DNA of 64,000 bases from Roseithermus sacchariphilus (GTDB taxonomy: Bacteria > Bacteroidota > Rhodothermia > Rhodothermales > MEBIC09517): positions 3,020,664-3,084,663 of the forward strand of contig CP030158.1 of assembly GCA_003285105.1 (NCBI GenBank), in the 5' to 3' direction. Shown in pieces: positions 1-7,677 of this stretch (positions within the stretch are counted from its first letter, which is position 1; every line of letters begins with the position of its first letter). The notes beneath the pieces are model-generated. The model ran no database searches. It was given only the letters and a program-made list of their open reading frames with translations, and had not been told where the DNA came from. The position numbers were made by a program, and so were the translations under genes.

Positions 1-57
1 TTTGAGGTGTTCGATTTCATCGAGATCGACCGCACGGCCCTTCGATTCCATTTTTGA
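1..57 (+). CDS. C-terminal end of an unidentified protein (partial)
   Basis: The first frame reads in from the left edge and stops with TGA at 55-57, giving the tail FEVFDFIEIDRTALRFHF. The alternating hydrophobic and charged residues and the final aromatic residue would suit the last strand of a beta protein, but 18 residues are too few to name a family. It is called because no coding sequence competes with it here and the next gene (minus strand) ends at 243. It may simply be an open stretch; confidence is low. Confidence 0.35.
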   Translation, partial: FEVFDFIEIDRTALRFHF

Positions 58-210
58 TGGAATGCCCCTCGGGGGTAGCCCCCGATCCCGCGTTCCCAGC
101 CCGTGTGCTGCCACGCCCGCATTCGCAGCCCATGCAGGTGGCGTACCGGGTGCGTGCCCCGGCCCGCTGCACGCAGGAGCCCATGCGAGGACCCGATTCG
201 CGGGGGCTGG

Positions 211-236
211 CCGGCATCCCGGACCGGCATCCCGGA
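211..236. repeat. 13-bp tandem duplication
   Basis: CCGGCATCCCGGA occurs twice head to tail (211-223 and 224-236) in the spacer beside the lipocalin-like gene. It is one of several short perfect tandem duplications in the spacers of this window. Confidence 0.7.
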
Positions 237-242
237 CGAGCC

Positions 243-674
243 TCACCAGGGCCATTCGGGCGTGATGCGTTCCCAGACCTCCTCCAGCCGGAAGTCGCCG
301 ATCTGGCCGCTGTGGTACCACCGGTTGCCTTCGAGCCGCACGTCGAAGGTGATGGAGGTGCCCACGAGCGGGGCGCTCGAATGGTACTCGATGTACTCGG
401 TGTAGCGGGTGCCGTCGTACGTGTACCGTCCACCGCCGGCATACACGCCTTCCTCTTCGTCGGCAGCCATCCGTCCGAAGGCGAAGTGGGTGGAGTTGAG
501 GATCTTGAACGACGGGTTGAGGGTGCTGCCCCGGTCGATGGTCGTGTCGGGGTAGATGATCAGTTGCGACACGAGGCGCCACGACCCTTCCAGCGGCGTG
601 GCGGGTAGTTGCCCGGAAGCGCTTCCGGGGGCGAGGCAGCACAGCAGGATGAGGCAGGTGGTGACGGTTCTCAT
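243..674 (-). CDS. Secreted lipocalin-like small protein
   Basis: A 143-residue protein. The ATG at 674 is preferred over an upstream in-frame start because it directly precedes a signal peptide (MRTVTTCLILLCC, then a small-residue cleavage region ending SASGQ). The mature part opens with LEGSWRLVSQLI and contains short beta-strand-like segments (YAGGGRYTYDG, YTEYIEYHS, ITFDVRLEGNRWYHSG). The 'GSWRL..' opening and the later 'W.....G' strand resemble the lipocalin-like and DUF4488-type domains of Bacteroidota, but no catalytic motif is visible. It is probably exported to the periplasm or the outer surface. The gene stands alone. The lipocalin assignment is an inference from strand pattern only. 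Confidence 0.7.
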   Translation of the reverse strand: MRTVTTCLILLCCLAPGSASGQLPATPLEGSWRLVSQLIIYPDTTIDRGSTLNPSFKILNSTHFAFGRMAADEEEGVYAGGGRYTYDGTRYTEYIEYHSSAPLVGTSITFDVRLEGNRWYHSGQIGDFRLEEVWERITPEWPW

Positions 675-771
675 GGCAGCCCTCGGCTCTGATCGGAGAA
701 TGGACGGCGGCCGTCCCCGTGCACGCAAGGGGCGGTTTGAACATGGTACGCGGGGCCGGGGGGACTGTCAA

Positions 772-807
772 CCGGTTCCGGCCAGACGACCGGCTCCGGC
801 CAGACGA
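772..807. repeat. 18-bp tandem duplication
   Basis: CCGGYTCCGGCCAGACGA is present twice in a row (772-789 and 790-807), with a single T/C difference. It lies in the spacer between the lipocalin-like gene and the DUF6351 gene. Confidence 0.75.
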
Positions 808-827
808 CGCCCCCCTCGGCCGGCTGC

Positions 828-3059
828 CTACAGCGAGGGAGGCCGACGGGCATCGCCGCGGGTGTAGTCACAGACGCCCGTGGGGAAGATGGCCTTGAGC
901 CGCTCCATCTGGGCCGGGGTGGGCTGCCAGTCGCCGTAGACCCCGGCGGCCATGGCGTCTTCGACGGGTTGGAGGTGGCACTTGAACACATCCCCCGTGA
1001 TCGGGCCGCCGGCGACGATGCGGGACGTCGAATAGATCGGGAACCGCTGCGTACACGGGCCGGGGGGCTCGTCGTCCAGGATGCCGGCCCAGGCGTCGTC
1101 CCCGGCGTAGATGAGGGTGCCGTCGGCGTCGAAGCAGCTGTCCGTGGCGCGGGCGGGTTTGTTGCCGGCCACGCCCCGTTCGGGGTAGGCGGCGATGTTC
1201 GTCATCCACTCGTCGATGACCTCGAAAGCCATGGGCGTCTGGTCGAAGCGGGGTCGTCCGTCCTTGCCGATGTCGGTGAACCAGATGACCTGGTTGGCGG
1301 CGTCGCCGTCGTGGTCGAGCATGCGCCGGCGGGCGGCGAAGGACTGGTGGGCGTTGTGCATGTCCAGCACCGGTTCGAGGTAGTGCCGCCAGTCGATGAG
1401 CGGGATGTCGATGTCGCCGCGGAAGACGAGGCCCCGGCGGTAGGCGGCTTCGATGGCGTTGGGATCGGCTTCGCTGCGGGGGGCCGGTGGATGGCCCGTG
1501 TCGCCGGGGCTGAGCGTCATGTTACGGGCGCTGTGGACGTCGACGTCCGCGGCCTGCTCGATGAAGGGGCGGCCTTCCTGGACCATGTCCGGCTCGTTCT
1601 TCCACCCGCCGACGCGGGCATTGAGGTCGAGGAACTCCTCCGGGGTGATGTGGCCGTCGAGCAACGCCTGCAGGCCGTACTGCACGCCCACGTTGTCCCA
1701 GGTGCGGGCCGCGAAGCCGTCCTCGGCGCGTCCGTAGATCTGGACGGCATCGGCGAAGTGGGTCCATTCGACGTCGGCCTGCTGCTCGGGAGAGATGCCG
1801 GGGGCGGTGCCGTAGTGGGGGTTCATCGTCAGCGGTGAGAGGCCCCGCCAGCCGTTGATGCACTCGGTCAGCCCGGGGCGGCCGGTGTAGGGGTTGGGCA
1901 GCGTGTCCGAGGCGTTCAGGCCCTCCAGCCAGGTCCGGTGGCGCCACGTGGCCCACTTCGAGGTGGGGTCCTTCGCCACCTCGGCGTCCATGTACCGTTC
2001 GAGCAGTTCGCAGTCCCCGACGTGGATGGTCTGGGTGATCATGTCCGGGTAGCTGTACTGCGGGACCCCGGCGTCGATCAGGCCGGGGTGGTTCTGGCCG
2101 TAGACGTACTGCTGGATGCCGCCGCCCGAGCCGCCCACGCCCACGGTGTAGCGCGGCGTGCCGTAGGCCGAGACGAAGCGCTCCTTGACCATGATGGCCG
2201 TCTCGCCGCCCACTTCCAGGTCGTAGTGCACCGAGGTGCGCGTGCCGGTGGAGTAGAGGATGGCGTAGCCGCGAGAGAGCCCGTGGCGGTAGAGCATCCG
2301 GTCGCGGTTGGGATTCCCCTGGTAATGCCCGATGCCGACGCCGCCCTGGAAGTAGTAGATGGCGCGCTCGTTCCAGCCGGAGAGATCCGGCACCTCGGGA
2401 TCCTGGCTGCCGGGCGACAGCATGGCTATGCTGTAGATGAAGCGGTTGAGCGTGCCCCGCTCCCAGCGCACGATGAAATCGACCGTCTGGCCGTCGAGGG
2501 TCGTCGTCTGGGCGAGGTCGTCCGGTCGCGGCCCGGTGGGGTCGAAGGGTTTGAAGCCGTCGGTGTCGGTGGAGAGGTAGAGGAAGCTGATGACGGTGGG
2601 GATGGTGCAGTCGTCGTCGATGGGGTCGCCGAGGGCGGCGTTGGCGCGGTGGGCGGGGGTGGCGCAGAGGAAGGGCTCCTGGGGCGGGCCGGAGAAGAGG
2701 GGGCCGGTGGCCGGGTGGTTGGTCAGCTCCAGCGAGGCGGTGCGTCCGGCGGCGCGGGCGGTGAGGGTGCTCCGGCCTTCCGGCAGCCCGTCCACCACGC
2801 CTTCCAGCACGTGCGGGTTGTCCCGCGGCGTCAGCTTCGCCGGCACCGGCCGGCCGTTCAGTTCGACCACTACCGCCTCCAGCGGCACGCCCTCCGGGAC
2901 GTGCACCTCGATGCGGGCATCGCCGCCGATGACGTAGGCCGGCGGGCTGGAGACGACCTCGATGCGGAGGGCGTCGTCGGAGGTCGGAGCGCAGCCGGTG
3001 AGCAGGAGCGCGAGGAAGGGCGGGAGCGCGAGGAAGAGCGGGAGCGGAAGCGCGCGCAT
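828..3059 (-). CDS. DUF6351 family lipoprotein, tannase-like alpha/beta hydrolase
   Basis: A 743-residue lipoprotein: hydrophobic leader, then the lipobox LLTGC with Cys23 as the lipidation site. Residues about 30-110 look like an Ig-like domain (RIEVHVPEGVPL). The rest matches what I know of DUF6351, a large secreted family related to tannase and feruloyl esterase. A nucleophile-elbow-like motif GVGGSGGG followed by QQYVYGQNHPG is visible, and several Cys could form disulfides. Substrate and reaction are unknown; an esterase on plant or polymeric substrates is a guess. It is monocistronic, transcribed away from the accD-tsaB pair, with its start about 110 bp downstream of the accD stop. Length is typical of the family. 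Confidence 0.82.
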   Translation of the reverse strand: MRALPLPLFLALPPFLALLLTGCAPTSDDALRIEVVSSPPAYVIGGDARIEVHVPEGVPLEAVVVELNGRPVPAKLTPRDNPHVLEGVVDGLPEGRSTLTARAAGRTASLELTNHPATGPLFSGPPQEPFLCATPAHRANAALGDPIDDDCTIPTVISFLYLSTDTDGFKPFDPTGPRPDDLAQTTTLDGQTVDFIVRWERGTLNRFIYSIAMLSPGSQDPEVPDLSGWNERAIYYFQGGVGIGHYQGNPNRDRMLYRHGLSRGYAILYSTGTRTSVHYDLEVGGETAIMVKERFVSAYGTPRYTVGVGGSGGGIQQYVYGQNHPGLIDAGVPQYSYPDMITQTIHVGDCELLERYMDAEVAKDPTSKWATWRHRTWLEGLNASDTLPNPYTGRPGLTECINGWRGLSPLTMNPHYGTAPGISPEQQADVEWTHFADAVQIYGRAEDGFAARTWDNVGVQYGLQALLDGHITPEEFLDLNARVGGWKNEPDMVQEGRPFIEQAADVDVHSARNMTLSPGDTGHPPAPRSEADPNAIEAAYRRGLVFRGDIDIPLIDWRHYLEPVLDMHNAHQSFAARRRMLDHDGDAANQVIWFTDIGKDGRPRFDQTPMAFEVIDEWMTNIAAYPERGVAGNKPARATDSCFDADGTLIYAGDDAWAGILDDEPPGPCTQRFPIYSTSRIVAGGPITGDVFKCHLQPVEDAMAAGVYGDWQPTPAQMERLKAIFPTGVCDYTRGDARRPPSL

Positions 3060-3173
3060 GGGCGGGGGGAGGACGTGGAACCGGGAAGCACGACGCCGTC
3101 ATGCTAGCCATTCCCGGTCTAAAAGTCATCCCCCCTCGGCCCGCCAGACGGGTCCGCGTGCCGGGATGGGTCC

Positions 3174-4031
3174 TCAGCGGCGGGCGGGTTCCAGCACCAG
3201 ATCCAGCAGGTGGATGATCGTCTCGCGCAGCGAACGGCGGTCGACGATCGCATCGAGGAAGCCGTGGTCTTGCAGGAACTCCGCGCGCTGGAAGCCCGGC
3301 GGCAGGTCCTGCCCGATGGTTTCGCGGATGACGCGGGGGCCGGCGAAGCCGATGAGTGCGTTGGGCTCCGCCAGGTTGAAGTCGCCCAGCATGGCGAACG
3401 ACGCCGTCACGCCGCCGGTGGTCGGGTGTGTCATCAGCGAGATGTACGGCAGGCCGAGGGCGTCGAGGCGGGTGAGGTTGGCGCTCGTCTTGGCCATCTG
3501 CATCAGGCTCAGGGCGCCTTCCATCATGCGCGCGCCGCCGCTCTGTGAGATTACCAGCAGCGGCACCTGCTCGGCCACGGCGCGCTTGATGGCCCGGGTG
3601 ATGATCTCGCCCACGACCGAGCCCATCGAGCCGCCGATGAAGGAGAAATCCATGGCCGCAACGGAGATGCGATGCCCGCCGATGGTGCCCATGGCCGCGC
3701 GTGCGGCGTCGTTCAGACCGGTCTTTCGCTGGGCCTCGGTCAGGCGCGCCGCATAGGGTTTGCGGTCGGTGAAGTCCAGCGGGTCGAGGGCGTACAGGTT
3801 CTCGTCGTACACCTGGTAGACGCCGTCATCGAAGAGCAGATCGAAGTATTCCCGGCTGCTCATCGTGTTGTGGTGGCCGCAGAGCGGGCAAACCATGGCA
3901 TGGTCGACCAGCACGCGCCGGTTGAGGATCTCGTTGCACTCCGGGCACTTGATCCACTGGCCTTCGGGCACGTCGTTCTGATCGCGCCTATCGGTCAGGA
4001 TGCCGGCTTTTTTTCGTTTGAACCAACTCAT
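3174..4031 (-). CDS. accD: Acetyl-CoA carboxylase carboxyltransferase subunit beta
   Basis: A 285-residue AccD. With AccA it transfers the carboxyl group from carboxybiotin to acetyl-CoA, making malonyl-CoA for fatty-acid synthesis in the cytoplasm. The N-terminal zinc ribbon is complete (Cys29, Cys32, Cys48, Cys51), followed by the crotonase-fold carboxyltransferase domain with SQSGGARMMEG and the TTGGVTASFAMLGD stretch. Length is normal. It lies 39 bp downstream of tsaB on the same strand and is probably cotranscribed with it; accA is not in the window. The start at 4031 gives the typical MSWFKRKKAGI opening. Confidence 0.97.
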   Translation of the reverse strand: MSWFKRKKAGILTDRRDQNDVPEGQWIKCPECNEILNRRVLVDHAMVCPLCGHHNTMSSREYFDLLFDDGVYQVYDENLYALDPLDFTDRKPYAARLTEAQRKTGLNDAARAAMGTIGGHRISVAAMDFSFIGGSMGSVVGEIITRAIKRAVAEQVPLLVISQSGGARMMEGALSLMQMAKTSANLTRLDALGLPYISLMTHPTTGGVTASFAMLGDFNLAEPNALIGFAGPRVIRETIGQDLPPGFQRAEFLQDHGFLDAIVDRRSLRETIIHLLDLVLEPARR

Positions 4032-4070
4032 GGGCAGTACGGCGGGGCGGAGGACGCCTGCCGCGAAAGG

Positions 4071-4802
4071 TCAGAAGGACAGTTTCTCAAATACGGACGC
4101 GCGCGGCTTTTTTGCAACGAAGTCCTTGAGGTAGCGGGGTTCGAAGGCGGCAAGGTCTTCCGTTTCCCCGGCAGCATAGCGGGCCCAGCCCAGCCGCGCC
4201 ACGTGCCGGGCCGCCGGGCCGGCAGCGGTGAGGGGGACGAGCCGGTGCGGCCGGTCCGTCCGGGCGAGGACGGGAGCCAGGCGGGGTGCGCCTTCGCCGG
4301 CCAGCCAGCACGGCCCGGCGGGCAGGTCGTGCATCCAGGCCGGCACGGCCGTCACGGGGAGGGCCGCCGGAGCCCCGACGGGGTGGAGGGTGCCGGCATC
4401 GTCCCGGCGGAAGGCGGCGAGGTAGACCTCGTCGCGGCGCGAGTTGAAGGCGGGGAGGATGAGGTCGCCGGGGCCGGCGAAGGGCGCGACGGCGGCGGCC
4501 TGGGCTTCGAGCGACGGCACCGCCACGAGCGCCGCCCCGGTGGCCGCGGCCAGCCCCTTGGCCGTGCTGACCCCGATACGCAGGCCGGTGTACGAGCCCG
4601 GCCCGCCGGACACCGCCACGGCGGCCAGCACCGCGGGTGTGAGGTCCGCGTGGCGCAGCACGTCCTCGATCAGCAGGACCAGCCGCTCGGCGTGGAGCCG
4701 CGCCCGGTGGAGCGTCTCCTCCACGAGCAGCCGGTCGCCGTCGGTCAGGGCGGCGCTGCAGACGTCCGTTGCCGTTTCGAGGGCCAGCAGGTAGGTGGGC
4801 AT
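4071..4802 (-). CDS. tsaB: tRNA threonylcarbamoyladenosine biosynthesis protein TsaB
   Basis: A 243-residue TsaB, the partner that dimerises with TsaD and, with TsaE, makes the t6A modification at position 37 of ANN-decoding tRNAs. The start at 4802 gives the classic opening MPTYLLALETATDVCSAAL; a longer in-frame extension is compositionally unlike protein. The ASKHA-type motif GPGSYTGLRIGVSTAKGLA is present. It is divergent from the EF-G-like gene (295 bp apart) and sits upstream of accD. The C-terminal half (about residues 120-230) is poorly conserved, as is usual in TsaB. Confidence 0.95.
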   Translation of the reverse strand: MPTYLLALETATDVCSAALTDGDRLLVEETLHRARLHAERLVLLIEDVLRHADLTPAVLAAVAVSGGPGSYTGLRIGVSTAKGLAAATGAALVAVPSLEAQAAAVAPFAGPGDLILPAFNSRRDEVYLAAFRRDDAGTLHPVGAPAALPVTAVPAWMHDLPAGPCWLAGEGAPRLAPVLARTDRPHRLVPLTAAGPAARHVARLGWARYAAGETEDLAAFEPRYLKDFVAKKPRASVFEKLSF

Positions 4803-4887
4803 GGTCGTGCGAAGAGGGTGGTGAGGGCGCAACGTACGCCGGAATCCCGGACCCGTTCGAGGCGGCACCCGGCAGCGGTTCGAGTTC

Positions 4888-4916
4888 TTGATTATTTCTT
4901 CACCCCATGTATTTTG
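4888..4916 (+). promoter_or_regulatory. Predicted promoter of the EF-G-like gene
   Basis: TTG at 4888-4890 and TATTTTG at 4910-4916 are 19 nt apart, matching the Bacteroidota sigma-A pattern TTG-N19-TAnnTTG. As a sigma-70 reading this is TTGATT, 16 nt, TATTTT. It lies in a locally AT-rich patch in an otherwise very GC-rich spacer. It would give a leader of about 170 nt. Confidence 0.5.
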
Positions 4917-5010
4917 TACCGGCGGCGGTCAGGGAGGGGCCCGAAGCCGGGCGTACTTCCGGCCGGCCCGGCGGCCCGCCCGCCTCCGCTTGCTCGTTTG
5001 ACGTCCCGAT

Positions 5011-5044
5011 GCCACCGGCCGCTACCGGCCGTGTGGCTATTTTT
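5011..5044 (+). terminator. Terminator-like hairpin in the EF-G leader (attenuator candidate)
   Basis: GCCAC (5011-5015) and CGGCC (5016-5020) pair with GGCCG (5027-5031) and GTGGC (5033-5037) around a six-base loop with one bulged T, followed directly by TATTTTT (5038-5044). The structure has the form of an intrinsic terminator, but it lies 54 bp before the start codon and no plus-strand gene ends upstream. It therefore sits inside the untranslated leader, where GC-rich inverted blocks at about 4940-4985 could compete with it. Confidence 0.55.
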
Positions 5045-5097
5045 CTCCCCTGCTTTTAGCAACGACCGCCGTGCGCGGCGAAATGAGGTGACGGTCT

Positions 5098-7221
5098 ATG
5101 AATGTGTACGACGCCAACCATATCCGGAACGTCGCCCTGGTGGGGCACCAGGGCAGCGGCAAGACGATGCTCGCCGAGGCTATGCTCTACGTCAGCGGAG
5201 CCCTCAAGCGCATGGGCTCGATCGAAGACGGGACCACGGTGAGCGACTACCACGAGAGCGAGAAGGAGCGGCAGATGTCGATCTTCACCTCGCTGCTCCA
5301 CGCCGAATGGAAAGGCCACAAGATCAACATCCTCGATACCCCCGGCTACCCGGACTTCGTGGGCGAGGTCATCGCCTCGCTGAAAGTGGCCGATACGGCC
5401 ATCTACGTCATGAACGCCGTCGAAGGCGTACAGGTCGGCACCGAGCTGGCTTGGACCTACGGTGAAATGACGCGGACGCCCTCGATGTTCGTCATCAACC
5501 ACCTGGACCGTGCGGAGTCCGACTTTCAGGCGCTGGTGGATCAGATCCATGAGCGCTTCGGCCGGGGGGCGACGGTCGTGCAGATCCCGGGCGGGGCCGG
5601 GACGCGCTCGATCATGGACGTGCTGGTGATGAAGCAGATCACCTATCCCGCCGGCGGGGGGGAGCCGGTCTTCAGCGAGATCGACGCGGCCTTCCGCGAG
5701 CGGGCCGAGCAGCTCCACAACGAGCTGATCGAGAACATCGCGGAGAACGACGAGTCGCTGATGGAGCTGTACTTCGAGAAGGGGACGCTGACCGAGGACG
5801 AGATGCGCCAGGGCCTGCACGAGGCCATGCTCCACCGGCAGCTCTTCCCGATCTTCCTCACCGCCGCCCCCGAAGGCATCGGGGTGGGGCGCCTGATGAG
5901 CTTCATCGACAACGTCTGCCCCTCTCCGGCCGAGATGCCGCCGGCCGAGACGCTCTCCGGCGAGCCCGTCAAGGCCGACCCCGACGGCGACCCGGTGCTG
6001 TTCATCTACCGCACCATGTCCGAACCGCATGTGGGAGACTACTCGTTCTTCCGGGTCTACAGCGGAACGATCGAACCGGGCATGGACCTGGAAAACGCCC
6101 AGACGGGCACCACCGAGCGGCTCGGCCAGATCTATGCCATCGACGGACGCGAGCGCGATGCCGTGCAGAAGATGGTGGCCGGTGACATCGGGGCGCTCGT
6201 CAAGCTGAAGAACACGCACACGAACAACACCCTGCGCCGGAAAGGCAGCGACGTGGTGATCCGCCCGATCGAGTTTCCCGAGCCGCGGTACCGGACGGCG
6301 ATCCGCGCGGCCCGCGAGGGGGAAGAGGACAAGGTGGCGCAGGGGCTGCACCAGCTGGCCGAGGAAGATCCGTCGCTGATTCTGGAGCAGGATCCGCACC
6401 TGCGGCAGATGACGCTGGCGGGGCAGGGCGAGATGCACCTGCAGGTGGCTCAGTACCGCCTCAAGCATCGCTTCGGCGTCGAGGTCGAGTTCACCCGCCC
6501 GCGCGTCGCCTATCGCGAGACGATCCAGCAGCAGGCCCGGGCCTCCTACCGGCACAAGAAGCAGACGGGCGGCGCCGGCCAGTTCGCCGACATCTCCATG
6601 CTGGTCGAGCCGTTCAACGGAGACTTTCAGCCACCGCCCGACATCACGGTGCGCAACGAGACGATCGTGGAGACGGGCTGGGGCGCCCGGCTGCACTTCG
6701 TCGATGCCATCGTCGGCGGGGTGATCGACATGCGGCGGTTCTTCGGGGCCATCCAGAAAGGGGTGCTGGAAGCCGTGCAGGACGGCCCCATCGCCGGCTA
6801 CCCGGTGGGCGATGTGCGCATCGTCATCTATGACGGCGGGATGCACTCGGTCGACTCCAACGAGGCAGCGTTCAAGACGGCGGCGCGCATGTGCTTCCGG
6901 GAGGCTTTCCGTAAGGCCCAGCCGGTCCTGCTCGAACCGATCATGAACGTCGAGATCACGGTGCCCGAGGAGTATACCGGGGATGTCATGGGCGACCTGA
7001 ACACCCGGCGCGGGCGGATCCAGGGCATCGAAGCCGAAGGCGTCTTCCAGAAGATCCAGGCGCAGGTGCCCGAGGCGGAACTGTATCGCTATTCCACGAT
7101 CCTGCGGTCCATCACGCAGGGGCGAGGGATCCACAAGGCCTCGTTCAGCCACTACGAGCCCATGCCCCGGCACGTCCAGGAGAAGGTCGTGGCCGAGGCC
7201 GCAGAGCTACAGGAGGCCTGA
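5098..7221 (+). CDS. Elongation factor G-like translational GTPase (FusA2-type)
   Basis: A 707-residue EF-G paralogue with all five EF-G domains. The GTPase motifs differ from canonical EF-G: the P-loop is GHQGSGKT (residues 16-23) instead of AHIDAGKT, G3 is DTPGYPDF (80-87) with Tyr84 where EF-G has its catalytic His, and G4 is NHLD (134-137) rather than NKxD. These changes are known in the EF-G-like/FusA2 branch; the mycobacterial member is reported to bind GTP without ribosome-stimulated hydrolysis. Domain IV keeps long conserved stretches (GWGARLHFVDAIVGG). A good ribosome site GAGGTG (5085-5090) lies 7 nt before the ATG. It is monocistronic, between a leader terminator and a strong 3' terminator. 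Its role is unknown; a stress or accessory ribosome factor is likely. It is probably not the main fusA. Confidence 0.93.
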   Translation: MNVYDANHIRNVALVGHQGSGKTMLAEAMLYVSGALKRMGSIEDGTTVSDYHESEKERQMSIFTSLLHAEWKGHKINILDTPGYPDFVGEVIASLKVADTAIYVMNAVEGVQVGTELAWTYGEMTRTPSMFVINHLDRAESDFQALVDQIHERFGRGATVVQIPGGAGTRSIMDVLVMKQITYPAGGGEPVFSEIDAAFRERAEQLHNELIENIAENDESLMELYFEKGTLTEDEMRQGLHEAMLHRQLFPIFLTAAPEGIGVGRLMSFIDNVCPSPAEMPPAETLSGEPVKADPDGDPVLFIYRTMSEPHVGDYSFFRVYSGTIEPGMDLENAQTGTTERLGQIYAIDGRERDAVQKMVAGDIGALVKLKNTHTNNTLRRKGSDVVIRPIEFPEPRYRTAIRAAREGEEDKVAQGLHQLAEEDPSLILEQDPHLRQMTLAGQGEMHLQVAQYRLKHRFGVEVEFTRPRVAYRETIQQQARASYRHKKQTGGAGQFADISMLVEPFNGDFQPPPDITVRNETIVETGWGARLHFVDAIVGGVIDMRRFFGAIQKGVLEAVQDGPIAGYPVGDVRIVIYDGGMHSVDSNEAAFKTAARMCFREAFRKAQPVLLEPIMNVEITVPEEYTGDVMGDLNTRRGRIQGIEAEGVFQKIQAQVPEAELYRYSTILRSITQGRGIHKASFSHYEPMPRHVQEKVVAEAAELQEA

Positions 7222-7253
7222 GCCTCTGGCCCCACTCGATGACGCCGACCCCG

Positions 7254-7288
7254 ACGGGGCCGCTTTCCTGATGGAGGCGGCCCCGTTT
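7254..7288 (+). terminator. Intrinsic terminator of the EF-G-like gene
   Basis: A perfect ten-base stem, ACGGGGCCGC (7254-7263) with GCGGCCCCGT (7277-7286), has a 13-nt loop and runs into a short T tract. It lies 33 bp after the stop codon. Confidence 0.8.
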
Positions 7289-7470
7289 CCATAGGGGGCG
7301 CTTCGTGCGCGCGGTGGCGTTCCTCCGGCGACGATGTGCGGATGGGCGCCAGGCCAGGCACCGGGATGCGTGACCAGGGGTGAATACTGTGTGATTATGC
7401 AACTGAGCCGTCAGGGCTCTGTTTGATCTTGATACAAAAAGCCAGAAAATGTCCGCGAAACGAGTCTTTT

Positions 7471-7500
7471 TTCTCGTTCGATAGGCCTGGCATACCTTTG
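7471..7500 (+). promoter_or_regulatory. Predicted promoter of the OmpA/PKD gene
   Basis: TACCTTTG at 7493-7500 is an exact match to the Bacteroidota -7 element TAnnTTTG. An AT-rich TTTTTTC patch, with TTC at 7471-7473 exactly 19 nt upstream, stands in for the -33 TTG. The region from 7289 to 7470 holds nothing else recognisable. Confidence 0.55.
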
Positions 7501-7677
7501 GAAGAACGCGCGCCCACGTCGATGACACATGCGGTTGCAAAATCGGCGTCGGCCTGGATCCTGCGCGGAACTCGTGCAGTTTGCCGGCTTGGTTTTTTTG
7601 CGTGCGCTCTTCGATGTCGTATCCGGGTGCCGGCGACGGCACCTCGCATCCCAACTTCCCCAACCCACAACGTGTTC
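7501..7677 (+). other. Leader region of the OmpA/PKD gene
   Basis: About 170 nt separate the predicted promoter from the start codon. The frame stays open through this leader, but the implied peptide (Arg/Ala/Cys-rich) is unlike the protein, and the signal peptide begins only at 7678. A run of seven T (7593-7599) is present without a convincing stem before it. I see no known riboswitch. Confidence 0.4.

Noticed and set aside
3672-5465. Long plus-strand open frame over accD-tsaB and into the EF-G gene
   Set aside because: Its composition (Arg/Gly/Pro/His-rich) is that of a shadow of high-GC coding sequence; the real genes are on the opposite strand or in another frame.
5056-7173. 705-codon minus-strand frame opposite the EF-G-like gene
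   Set aside because: A shadow of the GC-rich codons of the EF-G gene, whose motifs are unmistakable.
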